Source: CAWIJJ01 sp963836425
GTDB lineage: Bacteria > Acidobacteriota > Terriglobia > Bryobacterales > Bryobacteraceae
Length of the DNA: 64,000 nt
Reading direction: 5' to 3'
Assembly (NCBI GenBank): GCA_963836425.1
Contig: CAWIJJ010000017.1
Span: 248,001 to 312,000 of the forward strand
Shown: positions 54,076-64,000 of the stretch, in pieces
Layout: each line of letters starts with the position of its first letter
Numbering within the stretch: the stretch's first letter is position 1
Position numbers and translations under genes: made by a program
Notes under the pieces: generated by a model
Databases searched by the model: none
The model's input: only the letters and a program-made list of their open reading frames with translations
Told to the model about the DNA's origin: nothing

Positions 54076-56871
54076 TTATCGATAGGAGAACAGCATGGCG
54101 TAGATGATCAGGAGGATCATCGACAGCCCTATGGTGAGCGCGGTGAAACCGAGGCGCCGCCAGTTCTTCAAATCGCGCGCCGCGGGTTCGGGCATGAGCC
54201 AGTTCTCCAGTTCTCCCTTGTCCAGCAGTTCCCGGTATTCACGCGGGCGGTCCCGCTGGAACTCCTCGAGGGGCATGCCCTCGGTGAAGATCACCGTGTC
54301 CATCGGGAACTTATCGGGACGGAAGTGCGTGTTGAAGAAGTGGACGACGAAAATGAAGGAGACGGCGAGCAGGGCCTCGTCGCTGTGGATGGTGGTTGCC
54401 ACGTTGACGGCCCAGCCGGGCACGATGCGCGTGAACAAGGCCGGGAACCATAGCAGCAGGCCGGTGCCGCCGATCACGGCCACGCCCCAGAACACCGCGA
54501 AATAGTCGAACTTCTCCCAATAGGTCCAGCGTCCGAAATCGGGCCGCGGACCCCGTTTGAAAAACCAGTTCAGGGAAGCCACGAACTCCCGCCAGTCGGT
54601 CCGGTTCAGGAGCATGCTCTCCGGACCGGCGATGAACTGGCGCCACGTCTTTCCGCTCTTTCTCCGGTCCCGCGCCAGGTCGAACAGGTGCAGCCCGAAA
54701 TAGGTGAACGTGAGGATCGCGCAGCAGCGGTGGATCAGGCCCGCGGCCTCGAAGCCACCCAGCAGCCGCGCCAGCACGCTGGCCCAGGCGGCGTACGAGA
54801 ACTTGAGGATCATACCCGTCAGCGCGAGCCCCAGGAAGCTCGTCACGACCATGAGGTGCAGGTTGCGCTGGAACCGCCGGAAGCGGCGAACGTAGGTGCC
54901 CGAGGGCGCGTGCCCGTTGCCGATCGTCTTGCGATGCTCGAAAGATCGCGGCAGCCAGAGCGCCGTGTGGGCCCCGGAAATGACCAGCGTGCCAATCAAC
55001 AGGGTGCTCATCCCCCAGAACGTCCAGAACAGGAACGGGTACTTGGCGGGGTCGTGATGCGTGGCGTGCGTGAGGTAACCGGCAAACTGCCGGTGAGAGC
55101 CGGTATGACACTTCCCGCATGTGCCGACGATGTTGGCCCGGCTCAGATGCGAACGCGGATCCGTCACGGGAAGGATGTCATGCGCTCCATGGCAGTCGTA
55201 GCACTTGGCCGTTTTCAGGTAGCCGAGCTTCGAAACCTTGCCGTGGAAGGTTTCGAAGTAGGCTTCGGTGATTTCCTTATGGCAGCGGCCGCACTGGTCC
55301 ATGATGTGGAGCCGGAAATCGGAGAGATCAGTGCGTTGAATGCTGTGGGCGGAATGGCAGTCCGCACACACGGGGAGTGGCTTGCCCGAGCGATCGACCT
55401 CCGGACTGTGAATGCTGGCGTTAAAAAGCTCGAAAATGCCGCGATGGCATTGGGCGCAGGTGCGCGCGATATTGGCCCGGTTGACACTGGAACGCGGATC
55501 GCTGGAGGGCAGTTCGTGATGCGCGGTGTGGCAGTCGGCGCAGTTGGCAGTGACGGTCAGTCCGCTCTCGAGCAGTCCCTTGCCGTGAATGCTTTCCCGG
55601 TAGCGCTCCACCACGTGGTCCTGCTTGCCCGTGTACCGGACGGCGGCCTTCTGTCCGGACTGGTGGCACTTGGCGCATAACGTCGGCACATTGCGGGAGA
55701 ACGTGGGTGAGGCGGAATCGTTCTTTCCCAGCGTGGCATGGGTCTTGTGGCAGTCGGAGCATCCGGGAGCGTCCGGACTGCCTTTCGCGGCAAGTGTGCC
55801 GTGCGCGCTTTCCCGGTACTGGGTCACCACTTCGGCGTGGCAGATGGAGCAGTCCACCTTCTGCGTCATGGTGGCGCAAGCCCTCACCTGGGCGGGATCG
55901 CCGCCTGTATGGCACTGCACGCAGGCCGTGCGCGAATGGCGCGACGCGGCCGCCGCCGCCGCGTCCACATACAGGGACACTGTCAGCCCGCCGCGCGTGG
56001 TCTTCAGGTTGCGGTCTCCGTGGCACCGCATGCAGTCCTGGTCGGCCATGCCCTGGCTGTAAAAGACCTTCCGCACTTTGTGAGGTTCGTGGCAGTCCAC
56101 GCAGGCCGGAATCATGTGCGGCGTCTTTTCCCACAGCTCGCCGCGGATGACCTGCCGGTGCACGCTTTCGATCTGGCCGTGACACTTCATGCAGGTCTTG
56201 CCAATGTTGGCCTTAGCGATCGAGGAGCGCGGGTCCGTGTGGCGAAGAACCGAGTGCGCGGTGTGGCAACTGGTGCACACCGCCGTGACCGTGAGACCTT
56301 TCTCGAACAGGCCTTTGCCGTGGATCGAATCACGGTAGTTTTCGAGGATGTTGGTCTGAGCGATCTTGCGGGTTACGCTGACGGCGGTTCCCTCGCGGTG
56401 ACAGGTTCCGCACAGCTTGGGGATCTCTACGATGGAGGTCGGCGAATGCGGAGCGGCGGCTGGAAGCACGTTGTGCGTGCCGTGGCACACCTTGCAGCCG
56501 GGCGCATACTGGTCGCCGCGCGCCGCCGCGACCCCATGGAGGCTGGCGGCATACTGCGCCTGCTCGTCGGGATGGCACTGGGAGCAATCGACGCGCGCCA
56601 GTTTCTCGGGGTGAGGAACTTCCTTGATATCGGCGTGACAGTTGATGCAATCGAGCGGCGCGTGGGGCGAAGCCTTAAGGGCCGCCGCATTGAAGTTCGG
56701 GGGCACGCCGGGCTCACGCCGTCCTGCCTGCGGGGCGGCGTCGTGGCAGCCCGCGCAGTCCTCGGATTTAGGCGCTCCGGTCTGGCTGCCGAAGAGGCTC
56801 GCGGCCAGTATCACGGCCGCGAACGTGAGACGGATCGGGTCAGGAAGAACCATTAAAGACCCCGCGCACAC
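54076..56871 (-). CDS. Multiheme cytochrome c (19 CxxCH) fused to membrane cytochrome b
   Basis: 931 residues. After an N-terminal export signal (LTFAAVILAASLFGSQ) residues 35-610 hold 19 CxxCH heme sites by count (CAGCH to CGKCH), most with a nearby distal His. A block is duplicated: YRDSIHGKGLFEKGLTVTA and YRESIHGKGLLESGLTVTA, each followed by two hemes and DPRSS.NI..TC..CH. From about 613 there are five to six membrane helices with His pairs (NLHLMVV, GLIHRC, FGLHLFDL, TIHSDEALL, VVHFFNTHF), a cytochrome b561/DUF4405-like module. Likely quinol oxidation coupled to periplasmic electron transfer on one chain. No other respiratory gene is adjacent. Confidence 0.88.
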   Translation of the reverse strand: MCAGSLMVLPDPIRLTFAAVILAASLFGSQTGAPKSEDCAGCHDAAPQAGRREPGVPPNFNAAALKASPHAPLDCINCHADIKEVPHPEKLARVDCSQCHPDEQAQYAASLHGVAAARGDQYAPGCKVCHGTHNVLPAAAPHSPTSIVEIPKLCGTCHREGTAVSVTRKIAQTNILENYRDSIHGKGLFEKGLTVTAVCTSCHTAHSVLRHTDPRSSIAKANIGKTCMKCHGQIESVHRQVIRGELWEKTPHMIPACVDCHEPHKVRKVFYSQGMADQDCMRCHGDRNLKTTRGGLTVSLYVDAAAAAASRHSRTACVQCHTGGDPAQVRACATMTQKVDCSICHAEVVTQYRESAHGTLAAKGSPDAPGCSDCHKTHATLGKNDSASPTFSRNVPTLCAKCHQSGQKAAVRYTGKQDHVVERYRESIHGKGLLESGLTVTANCADCHTAHHELPSSDPRSSVNRANIARTCAQCHRGIFELFNASIHSPEVDRSGKPLPVCADCHSAHSIQRTDLSDFRLHIMDQCGRCHKEITEAYFETFHGKVSKLGYLKTAKCYDCHGAHDILPVTDPRSHLSRANIVGTCGKCHTGSHRQFAGYLTHATHHDPAKYPFLFWTFWGMSTLLIGTLVISGAHTALWLPRSFEHRKTIGNGHAPSGTYVRRFRRFQRNLHLMVVTSFLGLALTGMILKFSYAAWASVLARLLGGFEAAGLIHRCCAILTFTYFGLHLFDLARDRRKSGKTWRQFIAGPESMLLNRTDWREFVASLNWFFKRGPRPDFGRWTYWEKFDYFAVFWGVAVIGGTGLLLWFPALFTRIVPGWAVNVATTIHSDEALLAVSFIFVVHFFNTHFRPDKFPMDTVIFTEGMPLEEFQRDRPREYRELLDKGELENWLMPEPAARDLKNWRRLGFTALTIGLSMILLIIYAMLFSYR

Positions 56872-57037
56872 AACTACACGGCCGGATCCCGGTTTCTAGC
56901 CAAAGGACGTCGTCGTCTGATCTGAAATCCGGATTCTATCGATTTCAGACCCTTAAATCCTATATCTTGTTGAATCCCGCGTCAAGTTGTGAAAAATTAT
57001 TGTTGAAAATCCGCACTTTGGATGTACGCTCTCCAAT

Positions 57038-57577
57038 ATGCAGCAGTTTCGAATTGCTCTGCTGACCATGCCGATGGTTCTTGCCCTGGCGTCCTGCCAG
57101 AGTTCGCCGAACGAAGAAAAGTCCGCCGGCGCACAGCAATCGATCAGTTCCGAGTTGCAGCGTCTTTACATGGATTGCAGTGCAGCGCCGCCGCAATCCG
57201 CGCAGCAGCAACGGATCATCCGGCAGATGGCAGACAAGGCATCCAACGGAAAGGAACTTCTGTTGGTGATGCGGGCGGAAACCGGCGTGTTTCCCGCCAA
57301 TGCAAGCCCCGATACGGCGCGTGCACAGCGCGAAATTCATTCAATCGTTGCGGCCAAAATGATCAAGGCGGCCTCGTTCGACGAATTAACCGACTACGTG
57401 GTTCATTATCCGGTCAACAAAGAAGACGCCCGGCCGGTAGTGGAGAGGATGTTCAATCTGGCATCGGCGCAGTCCGATCCCGCGATGTGGCAGCAGGTGG
57501 CGCGCGCGGCGCGCGTGATGAAAGTGGCGGACCTGGCCGGACTGGCTCAGGCGAAGCGGGAGACTTTGCCGCGATAG
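57038..57577 (+). CDS. Lipoprotein, unrecognised
   Basis: 179 residues. Signal with lipobox (MPMVLALASC, Cys at 20), so a lipid-anchored periplasmic protein. The mature part is helical (SISSELQRLYMDCSAAPPQS, RIIRQMADKASNGKELLLVM, VAAKMIKAASFDELTDYVVH, QQVARAARVMKVADLAG). No domain recognised. Upstream the strongly AT-rich 56940-57037 probably holds the promoters of this gene and of the divergent cytochrome. Confidence 0.75.
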   Translation: MQQFRIALLTMPMVLALASCQSSPNEEKSAGAQQSISSELQRLYMDCSAAPPQSAQQQRIIRQMADKASNGKELLLVMRAETGVFPANASPDTARAQREIHSIVAAKMIKAASFDELTDYVVHYPVNKEDARPVVERMFNLASAQSDPAMWQQVARAARVMKVADLAGLAQAKRETLPR

Positions 57578-57592
57578 CAACGGCGGCAACTG

Positions 57593-58942
57593 CTATTTCT
57601 TTTTCGCTGCGGTCCGGGACCTTCCGGCGAAGATGCCGAGATCGAAAGCGCCGGCCATGATCTTGTACCCGGCATCGCCAGGGTGAAGCATGTCCGGCGA
57701 ATCGGCCTCGGGGCGGAAGCGGCGCGGGTCTTCCTTATCGCGCGTCGCGGCATCGAAATCGACGACCGCATCGAAAGCCCGGCTGTTCCGAATCCATTCG
57801 TTGGCGGCAGTGCGTATGGCTTCGCCGCGTTCGGTAAAGACATTCGATCCGCCGAAGGGCGTCAAGGTGCAGCCGATGACTTTGACGCCGTGGAGATGCG
57901 CGGATTCGATCACCTGCCGGTAGGCGGCGATGAGGTCGCCCGCGTTGAAGTCGGTTTGTCCGGCGCGGGTTGCGCCGGTGATATCGTTGATGCCCTCGAG
58001 CAGGCTGATCCACTTGACGCCGGGTACTGACAGGGCATCCCGCATCAGGCGCGCCAGGCCGCCGTTGTTATCGCCCAGGATGCGGTTGCCGGAAATACCC
58101 GCGTTGACCACTCCGATGCGAGCCGTTGCGCGGTTGGCGGCCAGGCGGGCAGCCAGAATGGCGGGCCACATGGCGTTGGCGCCGGGCGTCGACTGGTCGC
58201 CATCGGTGATGGAATCGCCGAAGGTCACCAGGGTTCCGGCATCCGCCGGCGCGAGCACGTCCAGACCGGTGAGCCAGTAATAAGACTCCATGGTGGCGGC
58301 GGGGTCGGCGATGTCGGGCGCTCCGCTGAAGTCACCTGGTTTCGAGACGTAGGTGGGGCGCAGACCGAAGGCATGGCTCGTGGGGGGACCGGTCGGCTCC
58401 GGGAAATACAGGCTCACGGCGACGTCGGAGAGCGGGGCCACTTTCAGGCGAACCGGGTCGCTGACGAGCACCTGGCCGGCGTAGAGGGTTGCGGAGGGTT
58501 GCCCGCTGAAGGTCAAGACATGATCGGTGCCGGCGGCAACAGCCGAGTCTTTGGCCTGAAGGCTGATATGCGCCGCTCCGATGCGAACCGCGCGGCTCCC
58601 ATACGCGTTCGAGAGGCGCACCCGCACGGTGTCGCCTCCGATGCTGGTGCGCACGATCATTCGGACGGTCTGGTTGTCCAAACCGGGCAGGCTGGGGGGA
58701 ATGGGAAACCGCCGCGCCGGTCCCTGGGTTTGCGGCGGCGCCGCGGGTGAAGGCGGCGGAACTGCGGGAGAAGCCTGAGGGACGGCCGCCGGAGCGCCTC
58801 GACCGGCACCTCCACCGCGATACGTCTGTTGCGCCGTGCCCCAGGTGGCTACCCAGTGATCCGCGCCGCCGGATATCTGCGCGGGCGCGAGCGGCGCCGC
58901 CAGGAGAAGGGCGCAGAAAATGATCGCAGTTCGGATTTGCAT
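57593..58942 (-). CDS. Secreted SGNH/GDSL hydrolase
   Basis: 449 residues with a signal peptide (AIIFCALLLAAPLAPAQ) and a Pro/Gln-rich linker (about 45-80). Catalytic blocks are clear: block I S244 in TFGDSITDG, block II Gly in GISGNRILGDN, block III Asn in GINDITGA, block V Asp/His in DMLHPGDAGY. An N-terminal jelly-roll-like domain (residues 85-200) precedes it, as in esterases acting on carbohydrates. Predicted ester hydrolysis (acetyl or similar) outside the cytoplasm. Convergent with the lipoprotein gene. Confidence 0.9.
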   Translation of the reverse strand: MQIRTAIIFCALLLAAPLAPAQISGGADHWVATWGTAQQTYRGGGAGRGAPAAVPQASPAVPPPSPAAPPQTQGPARRFPIPPSLPGLDNQTVRMIVRTSIGGDTVRVRLSNAYGSRAVRIGAAHISLQAKDSAVAAGTDHVLTFSGQPSATLYAGQVLVSDPVRLKVAPLSDVAVSLYFPEPTGPPTSHAFGLRPTYVSKPGDFSGAPDIADPAATMESYYWLTGLDVLAPADAGTLVTFGDSITDGDQSTPGANAMWPAILAARLAANRATARIGVVNAGISGNRILGDNNGGLARLMRDALSVPGVKWISLLEGINDITGATRAGQTDFNAGDLIAAYRQVIESAHLHGVKVIGCTLTPFGGSNVFTERGEAIRTAANEWIRNSRAFDAVVDFDAATRDKEDPRRFRPEADSPDMLHPGDAGYKIMAGAFDLGIFAGRSRTAAKKK

Positions 58943-59006
58943 AACAAGTCCTCACCGCATTTTCGCTGATTTGAGAGCGGCCGGGTTGGAATTTGAGCGG
59001 CGGCGA

Positions 59007-60378
59007 TTATCCCCAGAGGCCTTCGAGCCGCTTGTCGGTATCGCCGAAACGTTCGGTCTCGACGCCCATGCGATCCATGATGGATAGAAACAGGCTGCAC
59101 GCGCGGCGATTGTCGTTGCCTTTGTCGAAGTAATCGAGGATGCGGCCCGTCTTCAGCGTTCCGCCGGCTTTGCCCGCGAGCACGATCGGCAACTGCTCGG
59201 CGCTGTGCGCGTCGCCGTCGAACAGGCTCGACATGAGCATCAATACCGAATTGTCGAGCAGGGACGATCCGCCCTCGTCGATCTCCTTCAACCGTCCCAC
59301 CAGGTAGGAGAACTGCTGCATGTGGAACTGGTTGGTCTTCAGATACATGGCTTCGAGGTCCGGAGCGTGGCCGTTGTGCGTGAGGTCCAGGTGGAGCGCG
59401 CCGCGCACGCCTTCGAGGAACTTGAAGTTCATCTGGGAGAGATCGTTGTTCAACATGCAGGTGGCGACGCGGGTCTTGTCCATCTGGAAGGCGAGCACGA
59501 TCAGGTCGAGCATCAGCTTCATGTGCGCCGGAATATCCTGCGGCAGCGAATCGGCCGGCCGCGGCATATTGGGCTTGCTGAGTGACGGACGCCAGCCCTC
59601 GAGCCGCTCTTCACGCGACGCCCGGTCGATGCGCTTTTCGATGTCGCGAACCGATTCGAGGTATTCGTCGAGTTTCTTGCGGTCGGTGCTGCTGACCTTG
59701 GGCTGGAGGGAGTGGGTTTCCTGAAGCACGGCGTCGAGGATACTCTTATCGAGGCGCCGTCCCTTGCCGTCTCCCACAAGCTGGTCGAAGGTGCGCGCGG
59801 GATAGATTTCCTTGGTGGCCGGCTTGCTTGGCGAAACCCAGGAAATGGAAGACCCGTAAATCATGGACAGGCCGTCTTCGAGCCGCAGTTCGTTGGGCTC
59901 GATGCCGAGCGCTATGCTGGGCACCGGCGTGTGCGCGCCGACGCGGCGCGCGATCAACTGGTCCATGGAGGTGCCGACCCGGATCTCGTTTGGATCGAGG
60001 CTCACCGGCGCGCCCGACAGAAGGTTCATGCGGCCCAGGTGCGGGCTGGTGGAGGCATAGGCGGCCTGGTGATAGAGGCCGCGGATGAAGACCAGGTCTT
60101 CGGCATGCGGCTTTGAGAGGCAGGGCCGCGGGACCGAACTGGATATCGGCGCCGCTCCCTTTGGCCCACCAATGAGCCGGCTCCACGCCGTTCGAAAAGA
60201 AGATGCACGCAAAGCGCAGCGGCGGCTTGTTCGGATCCGCCGCGTTGACCGCCGCGTTCTCCTGCGCGAAAACCGGGAGCGACTCCATCCAGGGCAGCGC
60301 AAGCGCTACACCCGCGCCTCTCAGAAAGTGGCGGCGGGAGGCCGCAGATCCGGCGAACGTGCTTTTGGGAGTCTTCAT
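59007..60378 (-). CDS. DUF1552 protein with Tat signal, one frameshift
   Basis: The gene opens at 60378 with a Tat signal (SRRHFLRGAGVALALPWMES) and FACIFFSNGVEPAHWWAKGS, FGPAALPL. Near 60112-60114 the frame breaks. The next frame continues HAEDLVFIRGLYHQAAYAST, GRMNLLSGAPVSLDP, TSMDQLIARRVG, DLIVLAFQMDKTRVATCMLN, SVLMLMSSLFDGDAHSAEQL and IMDRMGVETERFGDTD, ending at 59007. The break falls at an A-run (AAAG read for AAG). DUF1552 has no known activity but is almost always paired with the DUF1587-1585 protein next door; the genes overlap by 4 bp. Confidence 0.85.
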
Positions 60379-63300
60379 CGATTGCTACCTGCCTTTTGGA
60401 GAACGTTGGGTAAGGGCTTGAGGGCGGCCTTTGCCTGGGTTGCCGCGGTCTTTACAGGCACCGCGTCCTCGCGCCCGATGCGATTGCGGAACTGCTTGCT
60501 GGTCACGATCTCGGAGACGATCCGCGAGAATCCCGCGTCGCCGCCGGTTGCGACCATCCGTTCGATCAGCGGCTGATCGGAAACCTGAACGGTGCGTCCG
60601 AGCGCGAAACCGATCAGCTTCCGCGACAGCGTGCGGCGCACCTGGTCGTCTTTGGTGCCGAGATAATCGAGTAGCCCCTTCACGCCGGCGATCTGGGTCT
60701 TATCGGAAAGCTCGCCGGTGTCGTCGATCGGTTTGCCGTCGGAATACTGCTCGCGCCAGCGGCCGGTCGAATCGAACTTCTCGAGGGGGAATCCGAGCGG
60801 GTCGATGCGCAAATGGCAGGTGGCGCAGGTCGCGTCGCGCTTGTGGGCGGCCAGCTTTTCCTTGATGCTCAGCCCGCCGAACTGTTTGTCGTCGGCGGGA
60901 AGTTTGCCGGCATTGGCGGGCGGCGGCGGAACGGGCGTGCCGAGGATGCGGCGAAGCACCCAGTCGCCTCGTTTCACGGGGCTGGTGCGCAGCGGCGCCG
61001 ACGTCGTGGTGAGGACAGCACCGAGCCGCAGCAGGCCGCCGCGCTCGAAGCTATTCGCGCCATCCACTTTCTCGGGAGCATCCTTGGATTTGATTTCCTT
61101 CTTGATCCCGTAATATTTGGCGAGCGGCTGGTTCAGGAATGTATAGTCGGCGAACAGCATCTCGCGAACCGGCCGGTCGTTGCGGACGATGTACTCGAAG
61201 AAAGATACGGCTTCGTCGTACATCGATTCCTTCACCTGGTCGGTGAACTCCTTGTAGCGGGAGGTATCAACGCCGCGGAACTGGTCGAAGTGGTAAAAGC
61301 CGAGCCACTGCCCGAAGAACTCCGTGGAGAGCCGCCGCGCTTTGGGGTCGGCGAGCATGCGCTTCACCTGTTTCTGGAGTTGCTGCGGATTGCCCAGCTC
61401 GCCGGCGGCCGCCGCACGCCTGAGTTCCGTGTCGGGGATGGAGGACCAGAGAAAGAAGCTGAGCCGGCTGGCCATTTCCCAATCGGTCAGCGGCTTCAGT
61501 GGAGCAGCCGCCGAGGCCAGTTCCACTCGATAGAGAAACTCGGGCGACACCAGGATGCGGGTAATCAGGGCCCGGATTGCTTTGACGTGGTCGGGCTCCT
61601 CGGTGAAGGCCTTATCGTAGAACGAGCGCAGCCCCTGCTTTTCGGCTTCGGTAAGGGGCCGGCGCCACGCCTGGGTGGCAAAGTCCAGGCAGTCGTTTAC
61701 GTGGCGTGGGCGTGCGGCGGCCTCGGCGGCCATCACCTTGTCGTAGTGCTCGCGAAGCGGCGTCACATACTGCCGGAGTTCGGCGGGCAGCGCCGCAATG
61801 GCGGCCTTGTCCATCTTCGCGATCGTCTGGCCCTTGAGGTCGTATTTGAAGTGCGATGCAAGCAGATTGAGATACGTGTCGTGATACTCGTAGGACGAGA
61901 ACAGATCGTTCCAGGCGGCGTCCAGCCGCTTGCGGGTTGCCGCGTCGATCATGTTTTCGCGGACGAAGCGGTCGTCGCGAATGTACTTCACCTTCGTGAC
62001 GAACGCGTCGTGCTCCGGCACGTTGTAGGTGTTATCGAATGGCTCGGGGACCGGGTCCTTGTCCGCGGGAGTGGGCTCGCCGTGGGAATTCGGAGGCAAG
62101 ATGGTCGCGAGTTCCATCACGCCGGCGCGGAAGGATTTATAGCCGGAACCCTGCGGGTCGGCCAGAAGAACGCGCATGGGCGTGCCCCGGCCGCCGCCAT
62201 CTTCGCGGTCGGAAACGATGATCCGGAGCACCTGATCGCGGGTGCCTCCCAACTCGGCATCGACCCTCAGGTCCGCGCCGGCGAAACCTTCGGGGATGGG
62301 GATTTCGATGAAGACCTTGCCTTCAGATGCGAAATCGCCGGGTCCGAGTTCGGTGCCGTCGAGACTCTTGCCGAAATTGAGCCGTGCCGCTGTTTCGGCG
62401 CTGACTACGGAGCGGAGCGGCACGCGCGGCGCCGGCGGTCCGGCCTGGCCTCTGCGTCCCGACGCGGCTGCACCTGTCCCGGCCGTGGTATCGGCGGCTT
62501 CCTGACCGCCCGCCGCGGCTGCGGCTGTTGCGGGTCCGCGGCCGCCAACGGGCGCTTTACGGAAGGAGACTGTCGGGTTATGCCAGTTGACAATCGGCCG
62601 GGCCGGGGCATGAGGGTTCACTGCCTCAACCAGAAAATAGACTTTGGCGGGCGGGACGGGACCGTTCGCGGGTCCCCGGCCGAATCGGCCTCCGCCGGCT
62701 CCGCCGCGGCCGCCGCCGTACTGGAAGGTGTGCTTCGCTTCGGCCTTCAGGGTGCGGTCGGAAAATTCCAGCGGGCTCTCGTCGCCCGCGCCCCCGGCTG
62801 CCACGTCGCCGCGGGCGAACAGCCAGCTCGGCCAGGTGGTGACCCACTTCTGGAGATCCTCACACGCCTTGCGCGCGGCGGCTGATGTCTCGGCCGCGTT
62901 CGGCCCGGCCGGGACCGGGAGTTGCTTCCAGCGGGCAGCCACTTCCGACGACGGATAGCCCAAGCCCGGAGAGTTCACCACCTTAGAGATGTGCTCGAGC
63001 GAAGGCCGGCGTGACGGCCTCCTGGTTGGCGAGCGACGCGATCGTAGTGGTCTCAGGCAGTCCCAACGCCTTGCGATGGCGGAAGCGCCATGCCGCGTAA
63101 AACGCTTTGCCGTACCGCTCCAATCCGAACGGCCGGCCGCCTTCGCCTGACACCGTGCGAAAACCGTTGGCGTGGTAGATCTCCTGGATGCGGTGAACTG
63201 CCGAGAGTTCAAGCCCCGTCTTGCCGGGGTCGGAATAGAACTCAACCGGACCGGCGCCGATCACGGCATGGTCGGCCACGAGCTTAGCGGCCTCCAGATA

Positions 63301-63867
63301 GCGTTCGAGGTTCGCGTCCTGCATGAACTGGACGTCGCCGAAATTGGAAAATCCCTCGCCTCCGACTGAATCGCTGGTGGCATCCACACCGACTTCGAGG
63401 TTGTAGCCGGTCAAGTCTTCGACGGCGTAGGCATATTCGCCGCTGGTCAGGCGCCGAACGGTGACCCGTCCCGGATCGCCCGCGTTCTTTTTGGCGAACG
63501 CTTCCATTTCGGCGCGAATCCAGGCGGCGGCGTGGTGGCGGTCGGCGTCACTCGGCTGCGGCATGCCTTTGGGAGGCATGCGGCCGGATTCGAGCGCGGC
63601 GACCACCTTTTCCCAAGCCTGGAAATCCTGGCCGACGGAGGCTTTGGCGGTGAGTTTGTCCAGGCTGATCCCGCCCATGGCGGCACCGTTGCCGTGACAG
63701 GTGAAGCAGTACTGCTTGAAGGTGGGGGTTGGATTGGGAGCCGGTTCGCCGGCCGCGCGCATGTTTCCGCCGATGATCCACGCCCCGAGGAGCAAAGTGC
63801 TGAGAAGAAGCGTGATTTGCCGCACGTGGGCCCGGGACGCCAACCCTCGAGTGTAGGGAAATCCCAT
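60375..63867 (-). CDS. DUF1587/1595/1592/1588/1585 protein with planctomycete-type cytochrome, one frameshift
   Basis: N-terminus from 63867: signal (LLSTLLLGAWIIGG), cytochrome site YCFTCHGNGAAMGG, then DUF1587 (VTVRRLTSGEYAYAVEDLTG) to ANQEAVTPAFA at about 63003. The frame breaks there and resumes as LEHISKVVNSPGLGYPSSEV. Later: a Gly-rich insert (FQYGGGRGGAGGGRFGRGPA), HVNDCLDFATQAWRRPLTEA (DUF1595), LTDWEMASRLSFFLWSSIPD (DUF1592), FERGGLLRLGAVLTTTSAPL (DUF1588), and CATCHLRIDPLGFPLEKFD with a final DUF1585 block. Total about 1160 residues. Exported; a role in polymer or C1 breakdown has been proposed for such pairs but not shown. Confidence 0.85.
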
Positions 63868-64000
63868 ACTGGTATTGAGTTATTTTACTCTTAGGTCGGG
63901 GCTAACGTCTATGAGAAAGTGGCCAAAACACCCAACTGGAGTGTTTAGGTGCTCAATAGACTTCGACTTTGCGAACCGCTGTCGCTTTTTGTTCCCCGGG

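Noticed and set aside
63926..63946. Hairpin AAACAC/GTGTTT near the window end
   Set aside because: The stem is six pairs with no T-run or gene context; too weak to call.

Overview
The window looks like chromosomal DNA of an acidobacterium of the Bryobacterales/Solibacter type. This is inferred from family content: two secreted proteins with the C-terminal domain first described in Solibacter (TIGR03437), an acidobacterial MacB-like orphan permease, a carboxypeptidase-domain TonB receptor of the Oar type, DUF2934, the 'HSTGPRT..GKAR..NAVRHGL' family, and a DUF1592/DUF1552 pair. The core DNA is GC-rich. The stretch from about 27.7 to 36 kb is visibly more AT-rich.

Layout. 1-11 kb: end of a quinone oxidoreductase, a TPR/TolB-like protein, a two-gene ABC exporter, and a minus-strand operon glgX-treZ-amylo-1,6-glucosidase for glycogen and trehalose turnover. 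No treY is in view. 11-19 kb: a DUF2934 protein, glutamine synthetase, and an ATP synthase operon coding two b-type subunits, delta, alpha, gamma, beta and epsilon, but not a or c. 19-27 kb: a DHA2 efflux pump, a large TonB-dependent receptor with a good terminator, a secreted ankyrin protein and a type B carboxylesterase.

27-41.4 kb is an accessory region that ends at tRNA-Pro(GGG). It holds a DUF433 antitoxin with a wrecked DUF5615 toxin, a ribbon-helix-helix-like protein, and a same-strand run of about seven unrecognised secreted or membrane proteins. The run is headed by a structured 5' leader whose basal stem covers the Shine-Dalgarno sequence. Two of the proteins are paralogues with a BamE/SmpA-like C-terminus. 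Next comes a complete IS21-family element with a 5-bp target duplication; it splits a gene that can be rejoined in frame across the insertion. Gene debris and a dense set of palindromes follow.

41.4-64 kb is core-like and mostly about carbohydrate breakdown and respiration: a Gfo/Idh/MocA oxidoreductase, a DUF1080 protein, a GH10 xylanase-like enzyme, a metallo-beta-lactamase-fold hydrolase, the ADOP permease, three secreted proteins, a 19-heme cytochrome c fused to a membrane cytochrome b, a lipoprotein, an SGNH esterase, and a DUF1552 plus DUF1587-1585 pair with a planctomycete-type cytochrome. The GH10, DUF1552 and DUF1587-1585 genes each carry one apparent frameshift in otherwise intact coding sequence. 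That could be real decay or assembly error.

All functional calls come from reading motifs by eye; no database search was run.
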